Shown here: piece by piece, positions 11,041-19,681 of the stretch
How positions within the stretch are numbered: the first letter of the stretch is position 1
Layout: each line of letters opens with the position of its first letter
Program-made: the position numbers and the translations under genes
Notes under the pieces: generated by a model
What the model saw: the letters and a program-made list of their open reading frames with translations, nothing else
Databases searched by the model: none
What the model was told of the DNA's origin: nothing
Source of the DNA: Halomonas faecis
Lineage (GTDB): Bacteria; Pseudomonadota; Gammaproteobacteria; Pseudomonadales; Halomonadaceae
Direction of reading: 5' to 3'
Assembly: GCF_010993975.1 (NCBI RefSeq)
Contig: NZ_JAACZO010000056.1
Span: forward strand, 124,001-188,000
DNA: 64,000 nt

Positions 11041-12108
11041 ATGGATACCGTGACGCAGGCCGCGCTGGGTGCGGCCGTCGGCGGCGCCGTACTCGGCCGG
11101 CGACTGGGCCGCAAGGCAGTGCTGATTGGCGCGGCACTGGGTACGCTGCCCGATCTCGATGTGCTGATCGACTACGGCGATGCCGTGGCCAACGTGACCG
11201 AGCACCGCGGTTTCAGCCATTCGTTGTTCGTGCTCACCGGCCTGGCCACCCTGCTGGCCACGTTCACCCAGCGTTTCGCCGCTGCTCGCGACATCTCGCG
11301 GCTGCGCTGGTGGACCTTCTTCGCCCTGTGCCTGCTCACCCATCCATTGCTCGACGCCCTGACCACCTACGGCACCCAGCTGTGGTGGCCGCTGGAGGTC
11401 CGTCCCACGGCCTGGCCGGTGGTGTTCATCATCGACCCGCTGGTCACCCTGCCGTTACTGATCGGCGTCGCCACGGCCCTGGCGACCGGTAACGGCCAGC
11501 GCGCCCCCTCCTGGGGACTGGCACTGGCCTGCGCCTACCTGGTACTGGCCGTCGGTGCCAAGACCCTGGTGACGCAACGTCTCGAGCCGGTGCTCGTCGA
11601 ACGGGGGCTGGAGAGCGCCCCGCGCCTGGTACAGCCCACGCCGTTCAACATCCTGCTGTGGCGTGCCACGCTGATCGATGGCGAGCGCCACCACGAGGCA
11701 CTGATCGGCGTATTCGACGGCGACGAGCCGCCAGCGCTGGAGACCTTCCGTCGCGGCGCCGAACTCGAGGCGGCGGCGCTGGCCACCCGCCATGGCGAGC
11801 GCCTGGCCTGGTTCGCCGCCCCCTTCCTGCGCTACGCAGTGCAGGAACACGACGGACGGGAAACGCTGGTCGCCACCGATCTGCGCCTGGGCTTTCCCGG
11901 CTTCTACCCGTTCAGCTTCACCCTGGCCACCCGCGACGGCGACACCTGGCAGCCGGTGGCCGCCAGCGTTCAGCTTCCCTCCCCGCAGCGTGCCGACCGC
12001 GATGCCCTGTCGCGTCTGGCCGGTCGCCTGCTCGATACCGAGCCGGCCTTCTGCACCAGCCGGTTCGTCGCGCCCCAGTGGCACATTGCCACCCCCGGCC
12101 ACTGCTGA
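11041..12108 (+). CDS. Membrane-bound metal-dependent hydrolase (YdjM/YfhO family, PF04307-like)
   Basis: A 355-residue integral membrane protein starting MDTVTQAALGAAVGGAVLG. It contains the family's His/Asp metal-site motifs LPDLDVL, EHRGFSHSL and LLTHPLLDALTTYGTQLWWP, followed by two or three membrane helices and a soluble C-terminal domain. These proteins are annotated as putative zinc/metal-dependent hydrolases; the substrate is unknown. It is divergent to the DUF411 gene across a 191-nt gap in which I could not fix a promoter, and it converges on sodB. Confidence 0.85.
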   Translation: MDTVTQAALGAAVGGAVLGRRLGRKAVLIGAALGTLPDLDVLIDYGDAVANVTEHRGFSHSLFVLTGLATLLATFTQRFAAARDISRLRWWTFFALCLLTHPLLDALTTYGTQLWWPLEVRPTAWPVVFIIDPLVTLPLLIGVATALATGNGQRAPSWGLALACAYLVLAVGAKTLVTQRLEPVLVERGLESAPRLVQPTPFNILLWRATLIDGERHHEALIGVFDGDEPPALETFRRGAELEAAALATRHGERLAWFAAPFLRYAVQEHDGRETLVATDLRLGFPGFYPFSFTLATRDGDTWQPVAASVQLPSPQRADRDALSRLAGRLLDTEPAFCTSRFVAPQWHIATPGHC

Positions 12109-12111
12109 ACA

Positions 12112-12690
12112 TCAATCGAAATTCAGGGCGACGAAGTCCCAGTTGAGGATCTTCCAGACGTTTTCGAGGTACTTGGGCCGCGCATTGCGGTAGTCGATGT
12201 AGTAGGCGTGCTCCCACACATCGATGGTCAGCAGCGGAATCCGGCCATGGGCGATAGGGGTGTCGGCGTTGCTGGTGTTGACGATGTCCACACCGCCGTC
12301 GCCGGTCTTGATCAACCAGGTCCAGCCGGAGCCGAAGTTGGCCATTGCCTGGGCGTTGAAGGTCTCCTTGAACGTGGCGAAGGAACCGAACCGGGCATCG
12401 ATCGCCTCGGCCAGCGCGCCGCCCGGCTCGCCGCCGCCATGGGGCGACAGGCAGTGCCAATAGAAGGTGTGGTTCCACACTTGCGCCGCCTGGTTGAATA
12501 GCCCGCCAGAGGACGACTGGATGATCTCTTCCAGGGTCTTGTCGGCGTCCTCGGTGCCCTCGATCAGCTCGTTGAGCTTGTCGACGTAGGCCTGGTGATG
12601 CTTGCCGTAGTGGTAGTCGAGCGTCTCGGCAGACAGATGCGGTGCCAGCGCATTCTTCTCATAAGGCAGTGCGGGCAATTCGAATACCAT
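12112..12690 (-). CDS. sodB: Superoxide dismutase [Fe]
   Basis: Cytoplasmic Fe-dependent superoxide dismutase. Metal ligands are in the family motifs [21 protein letters not shown] and [11 protein letters not shown]. The Gln in [11 protein letters not shown] is the N-terminal-half Gln that marks Fe-type enzymes. The ATG at 12690 (protein [13 protein letters not shown], 192 residues) matches the usual SodB N-terminus and puts AAGGAG 9 nt away. The alternative ATG at 12696 is only 3 nt from that site. It lies 60 nt downstream of a lipoprotein gene and converges with the membrane hydrolase gene. Confidence 0.96.
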   Translation of the reverse strand: MVFELPALPYEKNALAPHLSAETLDYHYGKHHQAYVDKLNELIEGTEDADKTLEEIIQSSSGGLFNQAAQVWNHTFYWHCLSPHGGGEPGGALAEAIDARFGSFATFKETFNAQAMANFGSGWTWLIKTGDGGVDIVNTSNADTPIAHGRIPLLTIDVWEHAYYIDYRNARPKYLENVWKILNWDFVALNFD

Positions 12691-12750
12691 GTTCATTGAC
12701 TCCTTGGCGTCACGGTCGATGCAGAGCAAGGACAACCTGTGCCATCCGAC

Positions 12751-13542
12751 TCAGTCGGCTGGCGCGATGCCCTGTCCACAGCCCCGATACGTCTCGCCGT
12801 CGAGCGACAGGGTCACCCGGGCCGGAAAGGGCTTGCCACTCATGGAGTCGAAACACGCCCGGGCTTCCAGCTCCAGGGTGAAGGGCTGATCGGCCCGGCC
12901 GCTGGCGAGCTTCACCCGCCCATCGGCATTATCCATTTCGACGACGCGATAGGGCAGGGAAAGCTCGCGCTCGCCATAGTCCAGTACCATCGACAGCTCT
13001 GGCACGTCGTGGGCCAGGCTTACCGTCCAACCGGGTTCGTTGCCGCGCCCGTGGAACATCACGCCGGGCCGCTGGTCGCGGGTCAGGGTGCTGCGCGTCA
13101 TGTCGGCCGTGCAGTCCAGCCGGCCATTGGCGCTCTCCACCATGGCTTCGTCTCCCTTGGCCCAGAAGCTGAGGTCGCCCTGTTGATAGCGCGAGCCGCT
13201 GGCCACCACGGCCGGCAACAGGCGGTAGGCGCCATGGGCGGACCACAGCCGCAGCTCCTCTTCGGTCACCGCAGCAACCAGATCCTGCGCCGGCGTGCAG
13301 CGCCAGGCCTGGAACTCGTCCGCACCGCCGGCAAACAGCAGCGACGGCATCAACGGCGCCGTCGGCGACACGGTCGAGTCACCGTCGGGCATCGCGCTCC
13401 CGCGTGACTCACTGATTTCGGGCGCGGGAGCTTCGGACTCGGTGGCGTCACCCGGCGTAGTGGCACAGCCGGTCACGGTGGCCAAGGCCGTTAACAGCAG
13501 CGGCAGGCGCAACAACGGCCCGAACGGTAAGCGAAACGTCAT
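12751..13542 (-). CDS. Lipoprotein with MliC-like and COG3650-like domains
   Basis: A 263-residue predicted lipoprotein: signal peptide ending LATVTGC (Cys26), a low-complexity linker, an MliC-type lysozyme-inhibitor-like domain at about 60-130 (FQAWRCTPAQD ... NGRLDC), and a second domain at about 145-255 (GRGNEPGWTVSL ... YRGCG) typical of COG3650 proteins. It probably protects peptidoglycan from host or protist lysozyme, or is a general envelope protein. The frame is open far upstream through metE, but the ATG at 13542 with AAGGAG about 7 nt upstream is the real start. Confidence 0.78.
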   Translation of the reverse strand: MTFRLPFGPLLRLPLLLTALATVTGCATTPGDATESEAPAPEISESRGSAMPDGDSTVSPTAPLMPSLLFAGGADEFQAWRCTPAQDLVAAVTEEELRLWSAHGAYRLLPAVVASGSRYQQGDLSFWAKGDEAMVESANGRLDCTADMTRSTLTRDQRPGVMFHGRGNEPGWTVSLAHDVPELSMVLDYGERELSLPYRVVEMDNADGRVKLASGRADQPFTLELEARACFDSMSGKPFPARVTLSLDGETYRGCGQGIAPAD

Positions 13543-13618
13543 GGCAGACTCCTTGCGGGATAGGGATTCCATCGCCGCAAGCATACCAGCCTCGGCGCCG
13601 GGCACCGACTCGGCAAGG

Positions 13619-15916
13619 TTAGCGGTAGCGCTGCCGCAGTTCCCGAGCCGCCTCGACCATGCGCGCCAGCGCCGCCTCCACCTCCGGCCAGTCGCGGGTC
13701 TTGAGGCCGCAGTCCGGGTTGACCCACAGGCGATCGACCGGGATGCGCTCGGCCGCTCTTTCCAGCAGCTGCACCATCCACGCCACCTCGGGCACGTTCG
13801 GCGAGTGGATGTCGTAGACTCCCGGACCGATGGCGTTGGGATAGGCGAAGTCGCGAAAGGCATCGAGCAGCTCCATGTGCGAACGCGAGGTCTCGATGGT
13901 GATGACGTCGGCATCCAGCGCCGCGATGGCAGCGATGATGTCGTTGAACTCCGAATAGCACATGTGAGTGTGGATCTGGGTGGCATCGTCGGCCACCGAA
14001 GCCGCCAGACGAAAGCACGCCACCGCCCAGTCGAGATAGCCCTGCCACTCGGCCTGACGCAGCGGCAGCCCCTCGCGCAGCGCCGGCTCGTCGATCTGGA
14101 TGACCGGTAGGCCGGCGGCCTCCAGGTCGGCGACCTCGTCGCGCAGCGCCAGGGCGATCTGCCGACAGGTGGTCTCGCGCGGTTGATCGTCACGCACGAA
14201 AGCCCACTGCAGCATGGTCACCGGGCCGGTGAGCATTCCTTTCATCGGTCGCTCGGTGAGCGACTGGGCGTAGCGGCTCCACGCTACCGTCATGGGCGCG
14301 GGTCGGGTCACGTCACCATACAGGATCGGCGGCTTGACGCAGCGCGAGCCGTAGCTCTGAACCCAGCCGAAACGGGTGAAGGCATAGCCTTCGAGCTGTT
14401 CGCCGAAGTACTCCACCATGTCGTTGCGCTCTGCCTCGCCGTGCACCAGCACATCGAGCCCCAGCGCCTCCTGGCGTGCCACGGCTTCGTCAATGGCTTC
14501 ACGCATGCGCGCCTCGTAAGCCTCCCACGACAGCTCGCCAATCTTGTAGGCCCGCCGGGTGGCACGGATCTCCGCCGTCTGCGGGAAGGAGCCGATGGTG
14601 GTGGTGGGGAACAGCGGCAGATCGAGGGAGCGCTGCTGGGTGCGGGCCCTCACCGGATAGGGATTGGCGCGGGAGACGTCGGCGTCGGTTAGCCGTGCCA
14701 GCCGCTCGGCGACGGCCGGCCGGTGCAGGCGCGGCGATGCGCGGCGGGTATCGAGTGCCGCCGTGGCGGCCGCCACCCGGTCGCGCTCCGCCGCACCGTC
14801 GCGGCCATCCAGCAACCGCGCGAGAGTCACCGTCTCGTCGAGTTTCTGGCGAGCGAAGGCAAGCCAGCTGGTCAGCTCGGCATCCAGTTCGGTCTCGCTC
14901 GCCAGATCCACCGGCACGTGCAGCAGCGAACAGGAAGGCGCTAGCCACAACCGCTCACCGAGACGCAGGCGAGCGTTCGCCAGGCGCTCGCGCAGCACGG
15001 CCAGATCGGCGCGCCACACGTTGCGCCCATCGATGGCCCCCACCGAGAGCACCTTGTAGGCCGGCAGGTTGTCGAGCACCGCCGTGAGCTGCTCGGGGGC
15101 GCGCACGGCGTCGATGTGCAGGCCCTCCACCGGCAGGTTCACCGCCACCTGCAGGTTGTCGCCGAGCCCGCCAAAGTAGCTCGCCACCAGCAGCTTGACC
15201 GGCGCGCTCTGCAGGGCGTTGTAGGCGGCCTCGTAGGCCTGTTTCCAGGCTGGCGGGAGATCCTGCACCAGTGCCGGTTCGTCGAGCTGGACCCACTCCA
15301 CCCCCTCGTCGGCCAGCCGCGCGAGGATCTCCCCGTAGACCGGCAGCAGCTCCTCGAGCAGGGAGAGGCGATCGAATGACTCGTCGTGCGCCTTGCCCAG
15401 CCACAGCCAGGTCAGCGGCCCGGTGAGCACCGCCTTGACCGGGTGCCCGGCAGCACGTGCCTCGGCCACTTCGTCGAAGAGCCGCGAACTGGCCAGCCGG
15501 AACCTCTGCCCGGCATGCAGCTCGGGCACCAGGTAGTGATAGTTGGTATCGAAGTACTTGGTCATCTCGCAGGCCGCCGCCGGTTCACCGCTGGGCGCCC
15601 GGCCGCGCGCCATGCGAAAGGCGGTGTCCAGATCCACATCGCCACGGGCGAGCTCGTCGTCGGCGGCGAAACGTGGCGGCACGGCACCCAGCATGACCGA
15701 GACATCGAGCACCTGATCATAGAAAGCGAAATCGCCCACCGTGACCAGATCGAGCCCGGCCTCGCGCTGGGCCAGCCAGTGCCGTGCACGCAGCTCGCGG
15801 CCGGTGGCCTCGAGGGTCTCGCGGTCACTGTCACCGCGCCAGTAGGCCTCGAGGGCATGCTTGAGTTCGCGACGGGCCCCGATGCGCGGGTAGCCCAGTA
15901 CATGAGCCAGTGTCAT
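13619..15916 (-). CDS. metE: Cobalamin-independent methionine synthase MetE
   Basis: Transfers the methyl group of 5-methyltetrahydropteroyl-triglutamate to homocysteine without B12. The 765-residue product has the N-terminal half ([13 protein letters not shown]) and the catalytic C-terminal barrel with zinc ligands in HTHMCYSEF, the Glu within [13 protein letters not shown], and NPDCGLKTR. The ATG at 15916 (not the upstream ATG at 15964) gives the conserved N-terminus and has AAGGAT upstream. It is divergently transcribed from metR, which carries a MetR-type box at its own start. Confidence 0.97.
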   Translation of the reverse strand: MTLAHVLGYPRIGARRELKHALEAYWRGDSDRETLEATGRELRARHWLAQREAGLDLVTVGDFAFYDQVLDVSVMLGAVPPRFAADDELARGDVDLDTAFRMARGRAPSGEPAAACEMTKYFDTNYHYLVPELHAGQRFRLASSRLFDEVAEARAAGHPVKAVLTGPLTWLWLGKAHDESFDRLSLLEELLPVYGEILARLADEGVEWVQLDEPALVQDLPPAWKQAYEAAYNALQSAPVKLLVASYFGGLGDNLQVAVNLPVEGLHIDAVRAPEQLTAVLDNLPAYKVLSVGAIDGRNVWRADLAVLRERLANARLRLGERLWLAPSCSLLHVPVDLASETELDAELTSWLAFARQKLDETVTLARLLDGRDGAAERDRVAAATAALDTRRASPRLHRPAVAERLARLTDADVSRANPYPVRARTQQRSLDLPLFPTTTIGSFPQTAEIRATRRAYKIGELSWEAYEARMREAIDEAVARQEALGLDVLVHGEAERNDMVEYFGEQLEGYAFTRFGWVQSYGSRCVKPPILYGDVTRPAPMTVAWSRYAQSLTERPMKGMLTGPVTMLQWAFVRDDQPRETTCRQIALALRDEVADLEAAGLPVIQIDEPALREGLPLRQAEWQGYLDWAVACFRLAASVADDATQIHTHMCYSEFNDIIAAIAALDADVITIETSRSHMELLDAFRDFAYPNAIGPGVYDIHSPNVPEVAWMVQLLERAAERIPVDRLWVNPDCGLKTRDWPEVEAALARMVEAARELRQRYR

Positions 15917-16001
15917 GATGAATCCTTTGCCGAATGAATGATTCGACAAAGTCTCGCTGGCCACCCTTGGTGAATCAAACTAAACTTGCTAATTCAAAAC
16001 A

Positions 16002-16014
16002 TGAAGTGAATTCA
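16002..16014. promoter_or_regulatory. MetR binding site
   Basis: TGAAGTGAATTCA matches the MetR consensus TGAA-N5-TTCA exactly and ends 4 nt before the metR ATG. At this position bound MetR would block its own translation-initiation region or promoter (autorepression) while activating metE across the 102-nt divergent gap. Confidence 0.8.
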
Positions 16015-16018
16015 CTCA

Positions 16019-16933
16019 ATGCTCGAACTACGCCATCTCCGCACGTTGATCGCCCTGCGCGATGCCGGCTCGCTAGTGGAAGCCGCCGAGCGGGTGCACC
16101 TCACCCAGTCGGCACTCTCCCACCAGATCAAGGATCTCGAGGAGCGGCTGGGCAACCCGTTGTTCCTGCGCAAGACCCGTCCCGTCGAGTTCACGCGCGC
16201 CGGCCAGCGCCTGCTGACCCTGGCCGAGCAGGTGCTGCCTCAGGTACGCATGGCCGAGCGTGACCTGGCCAGACTGGTCGGCCAGGAAGCCGGACGACTG
16301 CACATGGCCATCGAGTGCCACAGCTGCTTCCAATGGCTGATGCCCACCATCGATCACTTCCGCAACCACTGGCCGGAAGTGGAGGTCGACATTCCCGGTG
16401 GCCATCACTTCGACCCGCTGCCGGCACTGGCCCGCGAGCAGCTCGACCTGGTGATCACCGCCGACCCGCAACCGCTTGCCGGAGTCCACTACGAGCCGCT
16501 GTTCCGCTATCAGGGCCTGCTGGCCGTGGCGCGCCAGCACCGATTGACTGGCCAGGCCTTCGTCACCCCCCAGGAGCTGGCCGACGAGACGCTGATCACC
16601 TATCCGGTGGAACATGGCCGCCTGGATGTCTTCACCCAATTTCTCAACCCTGCCAACGTACGCCCCCGCGAGGTACGCACGGCCGAACTCACCATCATGA
16701 TGATGCAGCTCGTGGCCAGCGGACGCGGCGTCTGTGCGCTGCCCAACTGGGCGCTGACCGAGTATCTCGAGCGCGACTACGTCAAGGCGGTGCCCCTCGG
16801 CGAGAGCGGGGTTTGGAGCACGCTGTTCGCGGCCGTACGCGAGGAGACCCGCAGCCTGCCGTGGATGGAAGACTTCCTGCGCACAGCCCGGGAGACCTCC
16901 TTCGCCGTATTGGAGGGCATTCGCCCGGCCTAG
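16019..16933 (+). CDS. metR: LysR-type methionine regulator MetR
   Basis: LysR-family activator of methionine genes, with homocysteine as co-inducer. The 304-residue product has the N-terminal winged HTH (LRHLRTLIALRDAGSLVEAAERVHLTQSALSHQIKDLE) and a periplasmic-binding-like effector domain including AIECHSCFQWLMP, which is characteristic of MetR. It is divergent from metE and has a perfect MetR box at its start, so target and autoregulation are both visible. Confidence 0.94.
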   Translation: MLELRHLRTLIALRDAGSLVEAAERVHLTQSALSHQIKDLEERLGNPLFLRKTRPVEFTRAGQRLLTLAEQVLPQVRMAERDLARLVGQEAGRLHMAIECHSCFQWLMPTIDHFRNHWPEVEVDIPGGHHFDPLPALAREQLDLVITADPQPLAGVHYEPLFRYQGLLAVARQHRLTGQAFVTPQELADETLITYPVEHGRLDVFTQFLNPANVRPREVRTAELTIMMMQLVASGRGVCALPNWALTEYLERDYVKAVPLGESGVWSTLFAAVREETRSLPWMEDFLRTARETSFAVLEGIRPA

Positions 16934-18558
16934 CCGTCGTGGCTCACCGGGTAGCGACGCGGCAGCAGCAGCGTAAAGCGCGCCCCGCCCAGCGTGGGGC
17001 TGTCGTCCACCATGGCGCTGCCGCCGTGCCAGGCCATGACCTTCTGCACGATGGACAACCCCAGCCCATAGCCGCCGGAGCGGCGCGTGCGACTGTCGTC
17101 GAGGCGCGCAAAGGGCTTGAAGACCGCCTGGCGCTGGGCTTCGGGGATCCCGGGGCCGTCGTCTTCGACGTCGATGCGTATCGCACGGTGCTCGCCGTGC
17201 AAGCTGATCAACACGTCGGACTGGGCATGGCTGCAGGCATTGCTCACCAGGTTCTGCAGGGCACGCTGCAGGTAGCGCGGCTCGGCCTCGACCTCGATGT
17301 CTTCGCCGGGGGCCGTATTCAGCTCGAGGTGCGGGTGTAGCGGCGCCAGCGCCTCGACCACGCGCTGCGCCATGGCCCGACAGTCCACCGGCTCGGTCTC
17401 AAGCGCCATGTTCTGCCCCTGGTCGCCGCCCAGCCGTGCATAGGTGAGAATCTCGTCGATCAGACCATCGAGCTCCTCGATGTCGCTGTCGATGCCCCCC
17501 AGCTGGCGGCGCACGGCCTCCTCTTCGGTCATGTCCTCGACCATCTGCACGGCAAAGCGAATGCGCGCCACGGGGGTGCGCAGCTCATGGGAGACGGCAC
17601 GAATCATCTCCTGCTGAGCGCGCAACAGCGACTGCACCTGGGCCGCCATGCCGTTGAAGGCCATGCCCAGACGCCCCATGAAGTCGCCGCTCTCGACTTT
17701 CATGCGCGTATCCAGGTGGCCGCTGGCAATACGCGTTGCCGCCAGCTCGAGCCGCGCCATGCGTCCCTCCACGCCACGCACGATGACGTAGATGGCCCCG
17801 GCCAGTCCCAGCAGAATGATCACCGCCAGCAGGATCGACAGCGACAGCGGCATGGGCTCGAAGGCGTTGAGCGGCCCCACCTGTACCCACTCGAACCCAT
17901 CCTGCTCGGTAGGCAAACGCAGGTAGAGCGATAGCGCCCAGCGCTGAGGCAGCAGACGAATGACCACCTCGGCTTCCTGCAAACGCGCCAGCTGCGCCGG
18001 CTCGAGGTCTTCCGGCGGAGCCTGAGTGAGTACCAGCGGAATGGCCGACCCCTGAAGCCGCTGCAAACGCTCGAGACGCTCCTCGCCCTGCACGGCCGAG
18101 AGCCAATCGCCCAACATGCCGGTCAGCCCCAGCAACTGATGCTCACCCAAGCTGCTCAGCGAGGCGGTGAGCACCCGCGCTTCGCCGGGCAGCTTGCGAT
18201 GCAGCCGCCATCCTCCTTCATCCCGCTCTTCGACCAGGGTGCGCCCGGCTTCCAGGCGCGCGCGCTCGAAATAGCCCAGAGGATGAGAAGGGAGTTCGTG
18301 CAACGCCATGTCGATATCGAGCTCACCGCCCTGGCGCTGCAGCCAGGCGCTACGCTCGGCCTCGGGCAGAGCCGCCAGTTGGGCGGTCAACAGCGCCATG
18401 GGAGAGGTGGCCAACTGCTCGTGGTAGTGCTCACGGCGCACCTTGTCGACCAGCAGGAAGCCACCCACTGCCAGGCCACCGGTCAATACCAGAACCAGCG
18501 CGATCAGTACGTAGACGCGCAGGAAGGTATTGTCGACCAGAGTCCGAGGAAGCGCCAT
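16930..18558 (-). CDS. Sensor histidine kinase, RstB-like
   Basis: Inner-membrane sensor kinase of 542 residues: helix 1 at about 15-37, periplasmic sensor at about 40-235, helix 2 at about 238-261, HAMP, dimerisation box with phospho-acceptor His324 (AVSHELRTPVARIRFA), and an HATPase domain with an N box (NLVSNACSHA), DDGPGIP and GGYGLGLSIV. Sequence style and partner resemble E. coli RstB. Its ATG overlaps the response regulator stop by one base (TGATG). The signal is unknown; the 3' end runs 4 nt into the convergent metR stop region. Confidence 0.88.
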   Translation of the reverse strand: MALPRTLVDNTFLRVYVLIALVLVLTGGLAVGGFLLVDKVRREHYHEQLATSPMALLTAQLAALPEAERSAWLQRQGGELDIDMALHELPSHPLGYFERARLEAGRTLVEERDEGGWRLHRKLPGEARVLTASLSSLGEHQLLGLTGMLGDWLSAVQGEERLERLQRLQGSAIPLVLTQAPPEDLEPAQLARLQEAEVVIRLLPQRWALSLYLRLPTEQDGFEWVQVGPLNAFEPMPLSLSILLAVIILLGLAGAIYVIVRGVEGRMARLELAATRIASGHLDTRMKVESGDFMGRLGMAFNGMAAQVQSLLRAQQEMIRAVSHELRTPVARIRFAVQMVEDMTEEEAVRRQLGGIDSDIEELDGLIDEILTYARLGGDQGQNMALETEPVDCRAMAQRVVEALAPLHPHLELNTAPGEDIEVEAEPRYLQRALQNLVSNACSHAQSDVLISLHGEHRAIRIDVEDDGPGIPEAQRQAVFKPFARLDDSRTRRSGGYGLGLSIVQKVMAWHGGSAMVDDSPTLGGARFTLLLPRRYPVSHDG

Positions 18559-19274
18559 CAGCCATCCTTGACGAACAGATACCCCTTGCTGCGCACCGTC
18601 TTGATGCGATGCGGATGATTGGGGTCGTCACCGATCTTGGGCCGGATGCGCGACACCCTCACGTCGATGGAGCGATCCTGACCGTCATACTTGATGCCGC
18701 GCAGCTGCGAGAATATCTCCTCACGACTCAGTACGCGCCCGGCATTGCTGGCCAGCAGCCACAACAGATCGAACTCGGCGCTGGTCAACTCGATACGCTC
18801 ACCGCGAAGCCAAGCCTCGCGGGTCGCGCTGTCGATGTCGAGGTTGCCGAAGGTGAGTTGCATCTCGCCGCCCATCGACTCGGCGCTCTCGGCACGGCGC
18901 AGCAACGCTCGCATGCGCGCCAGCAGAACGCGGGGCTGCACCGGCTTGGCGACGTAATCGTCGGCGCCCATTTCCAGCCCCAGCACCTGGTCCATGTCGT
19001 CGGTGCGCGCCGTCAGCATCAGGATCGGTCCGGCGAAATCGGAACGAGCCCGACGACAGATCGAAAGACCATCCTCGCCGGGCAACATCAGGTCGAGAAT
19101 CACCAGATCCGGCTGCAGCGTCACGATCCGTTCGACGCCGTTGGCTCCATCGGCCTCCAGCGTCACACGAAAGCCGTTGGCCTCGAGGTAGTCGCGGGTC
19201 AGCGTAGCGAGACGCTCATCGTCCTCGATGATCAGTACGTGTTCCCGGTCACCGGGCTCCAGGTTGTCTTCCAT
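18558..19274 (-). CDS. OmpR-family response regulator, RstA-like
   Basis: A 238-residue DNA-binding response regulator: receiver domain with the acidic pair EDD near residue 18, phospho-acceptor Asp61 (ILDLMLPGEDG) and conserved Lys in VAKP; then a winged-helix output domain. The stretch RGIKYDGQDRSIDVRVSRIR closely resembles RstA. It is translated with the downstream sensor kinase (1-nt overlap). A perfect DnaA box lies about 150 nt upstream. Confidence 0.9.
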   Translation of the reverse strand: MEDNLEPGDREHVLIIEDDERLATLTRDYLEANGFRVTLEADGANGVERIVTLQPDLVILDLMLPGEDGLSICRRARSDFAGPILMLTARTDDMDQVLGLEMGADDYVAKPVQPRVLLARMRALLRRAESAESMGGEMQLTFGNLDIDSATREAWLRGERIELTSAEFDLLWLLASNAGRVLSREEIFSQLRGIKYDGQDRSIDVRVSRIRPKIGDDPNHPHRIKTVRSKGYLFVKDG

Positions 19275-19401
19275 CCTCGTCTTTCCCTTGCTTGGGCATG
19301 GTTACCAGGCAGGTGGTTGTCTGCTGCCTCCGCACTGAGATAAGGATACCCGAAAAGCGCCCCGGCGCGTGCAAGCGTGCATGGCAATCGCCCCTCACAG
19401 G

Positions 19402-19432
19402 TAGCACACCGTGCTATCACAGGTTATCCACA
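19402..19432. promoter_or_regulatory. Perfect DnaA box next to a small palindrome
   Basis: TTATCCACA at 19424-19432 is a perfect high-affinity DnaA box. Just upstream, TAGCAC-ACC-GTGCTA (19402-19416) is a 6-bp inverted repeat. Both sit in the gap between the divergent rstA-like gene and a small ORF. A single box does not make an origin, so DnaA-linked regulation or chance are the options. Confidence 0.5.
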
Positions 19433-19532
19433 GGCTTTGACGTGAATCAGCCACGACCGAAACAGGATTGATTCGCACACCCATCAGGCGTAGCGTAGAC
19501 CGAAACATTCATCCGACAGGAGGGGCTGACCG

Positions 19533-19643
19533 ATGAGCGACGACAAGCCACGCAGCGTCATCAAACGGGTCTACGTGCCGACCCATGTGAAGCCTGGACC
19601 GAATGGGGAGCGGGTGATCGTGCCGGGGCATTATAAGCAATAG
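19533..19643 (+). CDS. Small basic protein, 36 residues (unannotated sORF)
   Basis: An ATG at 19533 with a strong AGGAGGGG (19518-19525, about 8 nt spacing) opens a 36-codon frame ending TAG at 19643. The product starts MSDDKPRSVIKRVYVPTHVK and continues PGPNGERVIVPGHYKQ; it is basic, rich in Val/Pro and has no hydrophobic helix. I do not recognise the family. The RBS, GC-rich codon usage and position between two minus-strand operons make it a credible real gene. It ends 35 nt before the pilX-like stop. Confidence 0.6.
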   Translation: MSDDKPRSVIKRVYVPTHVKPGPNGERVIVPGHYKQ

Positions 19644-19649
19644 GAACTT

Positions 19650-19681
19650 ACAAAAACTATCTAGCTATAAATAATAGCTAG
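19650..19681 (-). terminator. Intrinsic terminator of the minor pilin operon
   Basis: On the minus strand CTAGCTAT pairs with ATAGCTAG (19661-19668 with 19674-19681) around a 5-nt loop and is followed a few bases later by TTTTT. It overlaps the last codons and stop of the pilX-like gene. Confidence 0.65.

Noticed and set aside
13543-14193. N-terminal extension joining the MliC-like lipoprotein to a metE-overlapping frame
   Set aside because: The lipoprotein signal peptide starts cleanly at 13542 with its own RBS; the upstream part is metE in another frame.
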